The notes under the pieces are model-generated. The model had not been told where the DNA came from and made no database searches. It worked only from the letters and a program-made list of their open reading frames with translations. The position numbers and the translations under genes are program-made. DNA of 64,000 nucleotides from NCBI GenBank assembly GCA_030035585.1, contig CM057462.1, positions 64,700,734 to 64,764,733 of the forward strand, read 5' to 3'. The DNA is from Dugong dugon. Lineage: Eukaryota; Chordata; Mammalia; Sirenia; Dugongidae. Below are positions 45,960-56,519 of this stretch, piece after piece. How positions within the stretch are numbered: the first letter of the stretch is position 1; every line of letters starts with the position of its first letter.

Positions 45960-46430
45960 AAAAACAAAAAAAACCCGTCGTTGTCGGGTCCATTCTGACT
46001 CATAGCGACCCTATAGGACAGAGTAGAACTGCCCCATAGGGTTTCCAACTAGCGGCTGGTGGTATCAAACTGCCGGCCTTTTGGTTAGCAGCCAAACTCT
46101 TAAGCACTGCTCCACCAGGGCTCCTTATCTAGTTTAGGTAACTAAAAAAAAAAAAAAAAAAAAAGCATACGAAATTATGATCCATGACCGCCCCCTAGAG
46201 GTAAAATTAAAATACTGACTCCATAAAAACGCAACGCCTCCGATGAATTCGGACTCATAGCGACCTTATAGGACAGAGCAGAACCGCCCCCACAGGGTTT
46301 CCAGAGCTGTAATCTTTATGGAAGCAGGCTGCCACATCTTTCTCCCCTGGAGCAGCAGGTAGGTTGGAACTGCCGACCTTTTGGTTAGCAGCCCAGCACA
46401 TGACCACGGTGCCACCGGGGCTCCTTCACT
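45960..46430 (-). mobile_element. Two reverse AfroSINEs
   Basis: Copy 1 at 45960-46128 (ACTCATAGCGACCCTATAGG; GCCTTTTGGTTAGCAGCC; CCACCAGGGCTCCTT). Copy 2 at 46226-46428 (GGACTCATAGCGACCTTATA; GCTGCCACATCTTTCTCC; GTGCCACCGGGGCTCCTT). A poly(A) run lies between them at 46144-46164. Confidence 0.93.
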
Positions 46431-47114
46431 GACTCCATATATCTATGCTAAAAATAACCTGGGAAAGCTTTTTTCTACCCAGACTGTACATCCAAAACCC
46501 CAGTCCTTTCTGCAAATTAAATAGATTGTGAATAAATGGTCTATAGTGTCTCTGATCTCTTTTAACTGCGTGATCAACTTTCCTCAAAGGTAACCAAGAA
46601 GGCTTGGCCCATTTGGGTTCCAGCAGGGCAGGATGGCAAATTGATTCCCATGAAAAATAACTAATCCACCACCGACAACATTAACAGCACACACACACAC
46701 ACACACAAGATGTTAGGCCCTGATAGTTTTATAAGCAAATTTCCCGCACTTTAGAGAAACAGATTATGCCTACTTCAAAGAAAGAAGAAAAAAGAGAGAA
46801 AGCTGCCCAATTCATTTTATGATGCTAAAACAGGTCCACAATCCTTTATCTTAAACCTTTGCGGGTTGAGGGATTTACAAAGACAATGAAGTATGGATGC
46901 TGTATATAACTGTCGTAAGGTCAGTTTGTGGCTTACATAATTTGCTGCCTCAGCATCCATTCATCCCTGCCAGTTGCCCTTTCAAGCAGTTTCTGACATG
47001 GCTGGTCCTATTTTGTCACACAGCCTCTTAACAATTGTAATCTCTAAAACTAACCCTCCCCACCATGCCCTGTATGGTTTCCCATGATAAAAACCCATTA
47101 CTATTTTACAACCC

Positions 47115-47315
47115 AAGGAGCCCTGGTGGTGCAACGGTTAGGCACTCCTAACAGAAAGGTTAGTGGCTCGAACCTACCCAGTGTGTCTCCACAGAAGAAA
47201 GACCTGGCGATTTGCTCCCATAAAGATTACAGCCAAGAAAACCATATAGGGCAGTTCAACTCTGCTACATGGGGTTGCTATGAATTGAAATCAACTGGAC
47301 GGCACCTAACAACAA
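47115..47315 (+). mobile_element. AfroSINE, older variant
   Basis: Forward copy: AGGAGCCCTGGTGGTGCAAC, AGAAAGGTTAGTGGCTCGAA, ATAAAGATTACAGCCAAGAA, TGCTATGAATTGAAATCAAC. Confidence 0.9.
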
Positions 47316-47404
47316 CGTTTTGTAACCCAGTCTTTCTTTCATCTGCCATAATTCTCCTTGCCTCTCCAGCCATGTCCCATTGACTCCCTCTGATAAAAAG
47401 TTCC

Positions 47405-47525
47405 CACTTGCAGTTCAGATCCACCAGCCGCTCCTTGGAAACCCTAGGAGTGGGGCAGTTCTACTGTCCTATAAGGTTGCTATGAGTTGGAATTGACTCA
47501 ACGGCAACGGATTTGGTTTTGGTTG
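47405..47525 (+). mobile_element. AfroSINE, 5'-truncated
   Basis: Begins in the middle of the element (GATCCACCAGCCGCTCCTTG) and runs through the tail (GGTTGCTATGAGTTGGAATT, CAACGGCAACGG) to a GT-rich end. The head is missing. Confidence 0.88.
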
Positions 47526-48232
47526 GTTTCCCACGCTAACATACTAAAAACTTTTAAACTGACCAATAAGACTTCAGTGTGCACTGACCCTGAGACCCCA
47601 TCCCGCCTGCCATACATAAGCCCTCTCCTACAGTTTGTTTGTTGCTGCCTTGTCCCAGGTGCGGCCCCCTATGTGAGCCTGCACCGGGGTATGCTGTAGT
47701 TTCCTCTCTGGGATCTGTGAGTACTGAATTCTATTTGTTTTCTGGAGTCCCTGTGTGAGCCTCACTTTCTTGTTCTGCATCTGACAGACCATCCAAGGCA
47801 CCTACAGAGCCACTTTTGGTCAAAACTCAAAACCATCACATAGTACCCCAGGACAGTCGACCAGCTCCCATAACCAAATATGTTAATATTTCTGCGGCAA
47901 AACATGCTTAGCAGAATAAAAGAAAAACTATAAATAGACTTACATCAGTTCAGATCAGGTTTGCTGCCAAATTTTAAAAAACTGCTAGCTTTCAGAACCT
48001 TTTGAATTTTGAAATTGCAGGTAAAGACGGAGACCCAAACCAGTCAGGGACAGTAGGAGAAAAGAAAATTTATCCCAAACTCAATTATGAACATTCTTCC
48101 AAAATCCTAAAATAAAATACTAGCAAATAGAGCCTGCCAATGTATAAAAATAATATATCATGATCATTGGAATGAAGGTGCAGCACTACAGCTGTGGTTA
48201 TGGATTCAAGGTGGCAATCGGACCTATGAGAC

Positions 48233-48842
48233 ACAAATGGATTTTTTTTTAATTGTGATGAAAATATACATAACAAAACATATGCCATATCAACAGTTTC
48301 TACATATACAGTTCAGTGACATTAATTACATTCTTCAAGCTGTGCACCCATTCTTGCTATCCTTTTCCAAGTCATTCCACTACCATTAACATGAACTCAA
48401 GGTCCCCTAAGCAAAAACTCCCCTTTTCCCCTCCCTCCTGCCCCTGGTAACCACTAATAATCTTTAGTTTCTATATATGTGTTTATTTCTTATAAGTGAG
48501 ATCATACAATCTTTGTCTTTTTGTGACTGATTATTTCGTTCAGCATGATGTTTTCAAGGTTCATCCACGTTGTAGCATGGATCAGGACTTCGTTTCTCTT
48601 TATGGCTGAGTAGTATTCCATTGTGTGCATACACCACATTTTGTTGATCCATTCATCTATTGATGGACATTTCAATGTTCCCGCATTTTGGCTATTGTGA
48701 AAAGTGCTGCAATGAACTTTGGTGTACAGGTTTCTGTTTGCGTTCCTGCCTTTGCGTCTTCTGGGTATATATACCTAGGATTGGGATTGCTGGATCATAC
48801 GGTAGTTCTATGATTAGCTTTTTGATGAAACAAATGGATTTT
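48233..48842 (-). mobile_element. 5'-truncated L1 with target-site duplication
   Basis: Flanked by ACAAATGGATTTT at 48233-48245 and 48830-48842. The body of about 584 bases is an L1 3' UTR of a second type (CAGTTCAGTGACATTAATTA) and a little ORF2 C-terminus on the minus strand (frame 48692-48889 with IIELPYDPAIPILGIY). Confidence 0.92.
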
Positions 48843-49711
48843 AATCTAGAATACAAGCAGGAGATAAACAGCAGATACTGCATCTTCATCTTAACTGGAA
48901 GGTCTAGTCGCTACCCAAGTACACAGGTAATTTTGCCACTCACCTACGGGACATGTACAGCTGCCACAGGACAGCCAAGGTGTGTGGTGGTCACCTTGAC
49001 TCACAGGAGCTGCAGCCTCTATTTCTGATCAATATTTTATGCTTTTAGAGTGGTGTAAACCCAAGGCCTGCATGCCAGCTCACAACTCCTCCAAACCCAT
49101 GCGCAGTTCCACACAACAAAGAAGGTAGACACAACATCCTTCATTTATCTTAACTCTACAGTTTCCAAGGAAACTATGTTGTGGGAGACCAAGGTCATTG
49201 TAGGGCCAGGCTGCATCAGCCCAGGCCTGATATTAATGACCCATTTACTTACAGAAGGATAATTTAACATTAGGAAATCAATCACTGTGATTGCCAATTA
49301 ACTGGTTAAGGAGAAAATCATATGATCCTTTCCAAAATGCAGAAAATAATTCAACAAAATTAAACACTGATTCATAATAAAAACTGGGGAATTTCTTTAT
49401 AAGAGAAATAAATAAGGTATATAAGAATTAGAAAAAGACAACACTGTCCCTATTTGCAGGTGATATGACTGTCAATTTAGAAAATCCAAGCGCATCTAGA
49501 GAAAAACTATTTGAACTAATAAGAGAGTTTGGCAAGGATAAGAGATACAAGCTCAACATACAAAAATCAATAGAATATATATCACTGTACAAAAATAAGA
49601 AACTAGAAGATGTACTAAGAAAAAAGACATACCATTCACAGTATCAACAATGCTATAAGGTACCCAGGAATGTATCTTACAAAGAAGTAATAGACCTTAA
49701 AAGACACTAAA

Positions 49712-49927
49712 AAACAAAAACAAAAAACAGTTGCCATTGAGTTGATTCCAACTCATGGTGACCAACTGTGTGTCAGAGTAGAACTGTGCTCCACAGGGTT
49801 TTCGATGGCTGATTTCTCAGAAGTAGATCACCAAGCCTTTCTTCTGAGGCATGTCTGAGTGGACTCGAACCACCATCCTTTCAGTTAGCAGTGAGTGCAT
49901 TAACAGTTTGCACAACCTAGGGACTCC
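49712..49927 (-). mobile_element. AfroSINE, older variant
   Basis: Reverse copy: GTTGCCATTGAGTTGATTCC, GTAGAACTGTGCTCCACAGG, GAGTGGACTCGAACCACC, CACAACCTAGGGACTCC. Confidence 0.9.
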
Positions 49928-50189
49928 TAAAGATATAAACAACCTGAATAAATGGAGAGATATAACATGCTTAGGGATGGGAACACTTACTTACTTATCC
50001 CCCTTCCCCCAAATAAACCTAAAAATTCAATTAATCCCAAAAAAACACATCAGGATTTCTTTGTGGAACTAGATAAATGAATACTAAAGTTCATATGAAA
50101 GAGTACAGATCCAAAAATAGCCAAGATAATTCTGAAAAAAAGAACAAGATACCAAGATATAAAGGTTTATTTTTTAAACTATAGAAATT

Positions 50190-50406
50190 AAACCAAACCA
50201 AATCAAACCTGTTGCTGTTAAGTCGATTCCAACTCATAGTGACCCTATACGACGAATTTAGAACTACCCTATAGGATTTCCAAGGCTTAAATCTTTACAA
50301 AGCAGACTGCCACATCTTTCTCCCCAGGAGCGGCTGGTAGGTTTGAACCGCTGACCTTTCAGTTAGCAGTCCAGTGCTTAAGCACTGCACAACCAGGGCT
50401 CCTTAC
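50190..50406 (-). mobile_element. AfroSINE
   Basis: Reverse copy: GTTGCTGTTAAGTCGATTCC, CCAGGAGCGGCTGGTAGGTT, CAGTTAGCAGTCCAGTGC, GCACAACCAGGGCTCCTT. Confidence 0.92.
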
Positions 50407-51259
50407 AGAAATTAAATAGGGTAGAATTAATGCACATAAATCTAAAGGGGTACAGAGCCTAGACATAGACCAAAGCTACTGGGGACTTGATATATGGCAG
50501 CAAGACCACAATTAATACTATGGATGGAGTGGGGGGGATTGGACTATACTAATATAGTATATCCAATAATATAGATACCACCGACCGACTGGTGATTTCT
50601 CACAGGTGGATGAAGCTGTGGCAGTTCTACAGGCTCAGTGTCAAGAAAGAAAGAAGTTGCCCAGAAGGTGGGCGCTGTTGCTGCAGCTACTTCTTAGACA
50701 AGGAAAAAGCCCAGTGCTTTCTCCTAGAAAGGCAGTGAGGGGCAGCGGTAGAGCCCTACTGCACTTGCCACTTATCCTGACAACGTGGAAAGGCTGTCAC
50801 CACCTTTGAGCCTCATTTGTCATCCAAAGTTAGTAAGAGAAAGGAGGAAACATGTTGTGAATTATAAGGCAGGAACAACAGTTTCTCACACAGAGAACAC
50901 CTGGTCAGATTCTTCTTGAGAGTTGTTGGTCTGGAATAGCACTGGGGACACGAGTAGTTCTCGCAATCAGATCTCAAAGTCTCAACTCTATGAATATTAT
51001 CTTCCTTGGCTTGACCCAAGATTGGTGAGGTCTGCTGTGTGTGCAGCCACTGCTTAGCTCTGGGAACGCAATGGGCACAGGCCTTGGCATTAAGGATCTT
51101 GAGCTAGTGGGAGAGTCGAACACACGAGTACAATTACAGGTTGTGTTCCAGTTGACTTCTGGATTTGGGGGGCTGTGGCTTCTCCCTGCAGGAGCCTGGG
51201 TAAGTGAAGTTCAGCTGGGACCTCCGACAAGGACTATTGGTTGCATTCAGGTAGAAGGT
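50407..51259. other. Upstream flank of PPIE, nothing recognised
   Basis: Partly AT-rich. No exon was recognised. The open frame at 50606-50809 has no recognisable motif. Confidence 0.4.
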
Positions 51260-51560
51260 GGGTGGGGTCTCCGAGTGCAGAGATTAGGGCGACGACGGCA
51301 GGTGGGGCTGGGGCGAGGGAGGCGGGAGGTGGGGGGCGGGGCGGGCCCGCGGGGAAGGGGCGGGGCTAGCGCCGGCTTCCGGCAGGAAAGTGCCGGGGCA
51401 AGATGGCCAGCATCAAGCGTGTGCTGTACCTGGGTGAGCAGGTGCGGGTGCGAGGCGGAGTCTGGGCGAACCGGCCTCGATTGGGTCCGAACACGGGTCT
51501 GGACGCGTCTGCGAGCGGGGAGGGAGGACTGCGAGCAGTTGTCTAGGCTGGGCGTCTGGC
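51260..51560. promoter_or_regulatory. PPIE: CpG island and promoter of the PPIE locus
   Basis: Dense CpGs and GC boxes (GGGGCGGGGC, about 51334-51343; GGGGCGGGGC again near 51358-51366) lead directly into the PPIE start codon at 51403. No TATA box. The island still has its CpGs, so methylation-driven decay has not gone far. Confidence 0.75.
51403..51433 (+). other. PPIE: PPIE exon 1 remnant
   Basis: ATG at 51403 in AAGATGG context, encoding MASIKRVLYL and the first base of a Gly codon. The human start, as I recall it, is very similar (MATTKRVLYVG). Donor TGG|GTGAGC is intact. It forms the first beta strand of the RRM, including the RNP2-type motif. Confidence 0.85.
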
Positions 51561-51979
51561 AGTATTGCTTTGCCTCAAGGCGTGATCCCGAGACGTATGG
51601 ATCATTCTGGACCCTTTCCAAGTCCTTTATGCTTCGGGAGGAGCCCCTTCCCCTTGGGCACGAGCCCAGAGGAGTGATGCAGAATTTTGAGACCTGATAT
51701 TATAGCCCTCCAAATCCTCGCTCCTATTCATTTTACAAACACTCAATGCAGCCATGGCTCAGCCTCGGCTCCTGCCTTAAAGGAAGGAATTCCCACGCCA
51801 GCCGGGAGTCGTGGATATATCCTTAATAGCACAGGTTGATGAGCGCTGTGATGCAGACGGACCATGATGACATGGGCCTGGGTCAGGGGAGAAATGAACC
51901 CTCCATCTGGAGAGTCGAAGGCAAACTTCCTCTATATGGTGACGCCGGACCTGGGTCTCGAAAGACCAGTCAATTAGCC

Positions 51980-52400
51980 AAAATAGGGACAAGGCTGTTT
52001 CATGAAAGGGAGCAGCAGTAGCAAAAGCCCAAAGGTATGAAGTAGCCTGACACTTGAGAGAAAATGAGTCATATTGCAGGAAACCTAGGGAATTGGGGAA
52101 GCAAAGTGAGGGGCTGGAGAGGTGGGCAAGGTTCTTATTGTAAAGAGCCTTGGGTACCCTGCTAAAGAGTTGGAACTTTATCCTGAGGGCAGTGGAAACC
52201 TTTGAAGAAGGGAATGAATGGATTCAAATATGCAGTTTCCCAAGATCATTCTTGTTGGTTGTATGGAGGAGTGAGGGAATAATGGGGGCAAGAGGATCAG
52301 TTATGAAGGTATTGCAGTAATCCAAGGACTCGATGAGGTTCTGAAAGAAGAGTAAAAAGGAGAGTGTGCTTCATAAGTATGGGTGAGAGAGTAGGTGAGA
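51980..52400. repeat. Unnamed ancient repeat
   Basis: Phrases 'aaagagccttgggtaccctg', 'ttggaactttatcctgaggg', 'gatcattcttgttggttgta' and 'aggtattgcagtaatccaag' belong to a common old mammalian interspersed repeat, also glimpsed at 2570-2750 and 11160-11480. Family name not known to me. Confidence 0.45.
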
Positions 52401-52536
52401 GAGGGGTATTTGTATACCCAAAGGACTGGAAGTACCTGTCCTCTTCCTCCCCTTGGCTAGCATGGTAACTGGACTACCGGGACTCCTGCAAGGGTATGGA
52501 GGACGGTGGCCCAGAAGGCCCTTGGCGTCTTTGCAG

Positions 52537-52634
52537 GTGGGCTGGCGGAGGAGGTGGACGACAAAGTTCTTCATGCTGCTTTTATTCCTTTTGGAGACCT
52601 CACAGATATTCAGATCCCTCTGGATTATGAACAG
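52537..52634 (+). other. PPIE: PPIE exon 2 remnant, with 1-base loss and broken donor
   Basis: Acceptor TTTGCAG is intact. It encodes [20 protein letters not shown] and on to the LDYE motif, nearly identical to other mammals. It is 98 nt long where 99 would keep phase, and the junction reads ACAG|TTAAGT where ACAG|GTAAGT is expected. Beyond it, the GT at 52639 is a weak cryptic donor that would restore the frame. Confidence 0.88.
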
Positions 52635-52721
52635 TTAAGTATTTTCAGTGTCTCTCAGATTTGAAATCCTCTTTCTAGGAAAATAACTTAAAAAAATAAA
52701 ATTAAAGTCACATCACCTGTG

Positions 52722-52888
52722 AAAAAACAAAACCCATTGCCTTGAAGTCACTTCCAACTCATAGTGACCCTATAGAACAGAGTAGAACTGCCCCATAGGG
52801 TTTCCAAGGAACAGCTGATAAGATTTGAACTGCTGACCTTTTGGTTAGCAGCCCAGTGCTTAACCACTGTACCACCAGGGCTCCAAGG
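52722..52888 (-). mobile_element. AfroSINE
   Basis: Reverse copy in PPIE intron 2: CTCATAGTGACCCTATAGAA, CATAGGGTTTCCAAGGAAC, TTTGGTTAGCAGCCCAGTGC, ACCACCAGGGCTCC. A short forward tail fragment follows at 52925-52992. Confidence 0.92.
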
Positions 52889-52992
52889 TCACATCATAGT
52901 GCATTCTAAATATGGTTGATACATAGGAGCGCAGTTCTAATCTGCAACACATAGGGTCGTCACAATAGCAACTGTTTGGTTTTTTGGTTATA

Positions 52993-53957
52993 GGACAGTT
53001 CGAGTGGGTGCCTCAGCAGATTGGCATGTGATCTTGATGCAGAAGAAATGTTCTAAGGCCTTGTGATTGTGAGCTGTAATGTACTTTGCAGAGAGTCACC
53101 ATCTGTTGACTCTCAGATAAGATAAATTTTTCCATAGACCAGTAGGAAGGTAGGTTTTGAACTACATCAAGATCTGGGTGTTGTTTCAAACCATCTGCTG
53201 GGGACCACACCACGGCTGCTCCCTTGGCAGCTGTGCTATTAATATTAAGCAGGGCAGCAGGAAAACCCAGCCCCGAAAGTGGGGCCTTGGCTTCTGCTCA
53301 CCTGAGTGAGTTTTCCTTCAGTTGGTATCACAGTTACCGTTCAGTTTTCTGTTTTAGCCTTTTGTTTTTAAGATCAGAGTTTTAGAACCAGCTGTGTCAC
53401 TAGCCTTGTGTGTGATGTTTCGCAAGGTCCCTAAACTCTCTGGGCCAGGGGATCTTTCTAAGGGCCTGTGCAGTCTCTGAGTTCTGAAATTTAGTAGATA
53501 CTATTGTGCTTGGCCTTTTTAGTTGATCAGCATTTTCCTGAGGATAAAGACTAGGCATGCTTATCCAGGTTTTAGGTTCATGCTTTACATGTGGTTGATG
53601 CTCAAAATGTATATTTGAAATGAATAATTGATAGGTTAAATGACTTTTTCTGTACCAGCATCTCTAAAGTTAGCTATGCAAAGGTTCAGGTTTAAATTCT
53701 GCTTTGGTAGAAAAATTGAATGCATATTTTATTTAGCTCTGCTCATTAAAAAATAAAGTTTAATATTGCTTGAAATGTTGTTTGAACTAAGACTAATCAG
53801 ATAATGGAATTCTTTTTTCCTAAGTAAGGACTGGGTAGAAATTCCAGTTTCTGAATATGGCATGTGACTGATTTCACTTCCCTTGTGACCATCTGCTTCT
53901 TCCCATTGCCCCACATGGTAATGACTTGTTTCTGTTTTCCTTTTTTTTTTTTTGTAG
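52993..53957. other. PPIE intron 2 remainder, nothing recognised
   Basis: No exon or clear repeat was identified. A pyrimidine-rich tract (53938-53954) precedes the acceptor of the next exon. Confidence 0.45.
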
Positions 53958-54001
53958 AAAAGCACCAAGGATTTGCTTTTGTTGAATTTGAGTTGGCAGA
54001 G
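53958..54001 (+). other. PPIE: PPIE exon 3 remnant
   Basis: A strong acceptor (T-run then GTAG) and donor GAG|GTGAGA. It needs one base from exon 2 and then encodes EKHQGFAFVEFELAE, which holds the RNP1 octamer of the RRM (QGFAFVEF; the human form, as I recall it, has R for Q). 44 nt, no stop. Confidence 0.88.
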
Positions 54002-54159
54002 GTGAGAAAATTCTGTGCTATCTATATTTAGCCTTTGACTTGTGTTATCGTTGTCACTGATTACAAAGGGAGCTGTTTTTCTCCGTTTGGTTAGATTTCT
54101 GGGCTTGATGCTGATGCTTCCAGAGAGATAAGAAGTGCTGTTTGAAGAAAAGTTTTCTT

Positions 54160-55494
54160 CACTTAGACAGGGACTGTTTATAACATCTCGGACCCTCCGC
54201 CGGGTTCTACCTCTCTTGCTCTGCAGAGCTTCTGCAGCCCTGCTCAATGAGCTGAGTGCCTTCTGGCCAAAGTTTACTAGCAGAGTAGGGTGCATCTAGG
54301 CACCTACTGGTGGAGCTAAAGAACGTTAGAACACTTGCCCGAGCAGGGAAGAGGCGTGCAGCGAGGCCCCAAGGGACCAAGAGGCCAAGGAACCAGAAAG
54401 CAGAAGCTGAAGAGACAAGGAACCCAGGAAGCAGAGCTGCCTCAGTCTCAAAGGGTAGGACCATGACCTCTGGGATCTCAAAGGATGGAGTCACCACTCA
54501 GATGGACCAGGAGAATCGGGCCACCCAAATGTGATGGAGCAGAGTTATCATTCCAGTGGGCCTAGAAGGTGGAGCTGAAGCCCAGAGCTGAGAGGTCTCC
54601 TCCCAGAATCCTGAGAGTGTGGCCAATACCCAGAGTCTGGAGGGCAGGGCCATTGCCTAAATGGTCTTAGAAAACAGGATTATTTTCAAGCCTTGAGGGC
54701 TAATGTAATGTGTTCTGCTGACTTGCTTGGTGCCTGTTATCCCTTCTTTCCATCCAGTTTCTCCCATTTGTAATGGTAATGTCTAGCTTGTGTCTGTTCC
54801 ACCGTTGCACTTTGGGAGCAGATAACTTGTATTCTAGATTTCACAGATGAAGAGGAATTTTTGGATTTTGGACTTGTAGTTGAATTAAGACTTTTGGTAT
54901 GATATAACGGGGTGAATATGTTTTACACGAGGCAAGGACATGAATTTTGGGGAGCCAAAGGGTAGAATGTCATGGATTGAATTGTGTCCTCAAAAAATCC
55001 CAAAAATATGTGTCAACTTGGCTAGGCCATGATTCCTGGTATTATGTGATTGTCCACCATTTTGTCATCTGGTGTGATTTTTCCAAGTGTTGTAAATCCT
55101 GCTTCTATGATGTTAATGAGGTGGGATTAGGGGCAGTTATGTTAATGAGGCAGGACTGAATCTACAATATTAAATTGTGTCTTAAGTCAGTCTCTTTTGA
55201 GATATAAAAGAGAGAAGTAAGCAGAGAGATGGGGGACCTCATACCACCAAGAAAGTAGTGCCAGGAGAAGAGCGCATCCTTTGGACCCAGGGTCCCTGTG
55301 CTGAGAAGCTACTAGTTCATGGGAAGATTGATGACAAAGACCTTCCTCCAGAGCAGACAAAAAAAGGCTTCCCCTGGAGTTGACGCCATGAATTTGAACT
55401 TCTAGACTACTAGACTGTGAGAGAATAAATTTCTGTTTATTAAAGCCATCTACTTGTGGTATTTCTGTTATAGCAGCACTAGATAGCTAAGACA
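54160..55494 (+). mobile_element. MaLR internal sequence with its 3' LTR
   Basis: 54160-54967 ends with the MaLR internal 3' phrase (ACGAGGCAAGGACATGAATT, then GGGGAGCCAAAGG). The LTR at 54968-55494 follows directly (TGTCATGGATTG ... AGATAGCTAAGACA), and shares TTATGTTAATGAGGCA at about 55137-55152 with the LTR at 44028. No 5' LTR is seen. It lies where PPIE exons 4-6 should be. Confidence 0.65.
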
Positions 55495-55610
55495 CCTGGC
55501 AATCTACTTCCGTAAAGATTACAGCCTAGGAAACTCTGTGAGGCAGTTCTGCTCTGTCACATGGGGTTGCTAAGTCAAAAATCAACTCCATGGCACACAG
55601 CCATAACATA
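55495..55610 (+). mobile_element. AfroSINE, 5'-truncated
   Basis: Middle and tail only: CAATCTACTTCCGTAAAGAT, CATGGGGTTGCTAAGTCAAA, CTCCATGGCAC. It abuts the LTR end. Confidence 0.78.
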
Positions 55611-55699
55611 TTGACTATAAAAGTCTATACTGACTTTTCTTTTTTCTTTTTTTTCACTCTTCTTTTAATCTAAATTTTATTATTATAGAAATATATATT

Positions 55700-56507
55700 T
55701 GTATCAGTCATGGTTTTCCAGAGAAACAAAACCAATAAGGTGTAGAGAGAAAGAAATTGATTGATTGATTTTTGAGGAATTGACTCTCACGACTGGAGGG
55801 GCTTACATTACAAGTCTGAGTCCGTAGGGCAGGCCAGCAGGCTAGAAACTAGGCAGGATTTCTTTCTTTTTTAATAATATTTTATTGTGTTTTTGGTGCA
55901 AGTTTACATGGTAAATTAGGTTCCTATTTGACAATTTCTATACAATTGTTCAGTGACATTAGTTACATTTTTCACAGTGTGTCAGCATTCTCTTTAACTG
56001 TGTTCTGGTTGTTCCATTTCCAGTACTCTAGTTTCCCTGTCCCCTTATCTTCTCATCTTTGCTTTAGAGTAAATGTTGTCCTTTTAGTCTCATGTAGATG
56101 GTTTTTTTTAGAAGCACTGTACTTATGGGCAATATCCTTTATTTTGTGCGACACTTTGATGTTTTGCTAAAAGGTGATCTTGGCATAGTTTTGGTTTGGG
56201 GTTTAAAGACTATCTCAGGGTAATAGTCACAGGGAGTCTTCTAGTCTCTACTGGTCCAGTAAGTCTGGACCAGGCAGGATTTCTATGTTGCAGTCTTGAG
56301 GCAGAATCCCTTCGTTTCTTCAGGAAACCTCAGGTTTTGCTCTTAAGGCCTTCAACTGATTGGGTGAGGCCCACCCACATGGAGGGTAATCTTTACTTGA
56401 AAAGTCAACTGATGGTAAATGTTAATCACATCTAAAAAGCTTCATAGCAATATCTAGACCTGGGCACCATAGCCTAGCAAAGTTGACACGTAAAATTAAC
56501 CATCACA
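55700..56507 (-). mobile_element. Solitary LTR (second family), split by an L1
   Basis: A reversed relative of the LTR at 39169: it starts TGTATCAGTCATGGTTTTCC and ends TTAACCATCACA. It is interrupted by the L1 at 55864-56271. Confidence 0.78.
55851..56284 (-). mobile_element. L1 3' UTR fragment with target-site duplication
   Basis: Flanking AGGCAGGATTTCT at 55851-55863 and 56272-56284. The body of 408 bases is L1 3' UTR (GTTCAGTGACATTAGTTACA; GGTTTAAAGACTATCTCAGG). It is non-coding and nested in the LTR. Confidence 0.92.
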
Positions 56508-56519
56508 TAAAGAATCAAT

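Larger units (their letters stand above)
46431..50185 (+). mobile_element. Old L1 ORF2 region, repeatedly interrupted
   Basis: Forward L1 ORF2-type text appears at about 46700-46850 (GTTAGGCCCTGATAGTTTTA), 47880-48232 (with TCCCAAACTCAATTATGAAC) and 49245-50180. The frame at 49465-49710 carries a reverse transcriptase C-terminal-side motif (YKLNIQKS). The pieces are collinear with one old L1. Later insertions interrupt them: AfroSINEs at 47115-47315, 47405-47525 and 49712-49927, and an L1 at 48233-48842. A short CA run lies at 46690-46708. All frames are broken. Confidence 0.65.

Noticed and set aside
51041..51697. 218-residue open frame over the PPIE CpG island
   Set aside because: GC-rich sequence has few stops. 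The frame runs through exon 1, its donor and intron 1 in a non-PPIE frame, and is composed of Gly/Arg-rich text without a motif.
53729..54295. 188-residue minus-strand open frame
   Set aside because: It overlaps PPIE exon 3 and the start of the MaLR internal region, has no family motif and no splice-bounded structure.
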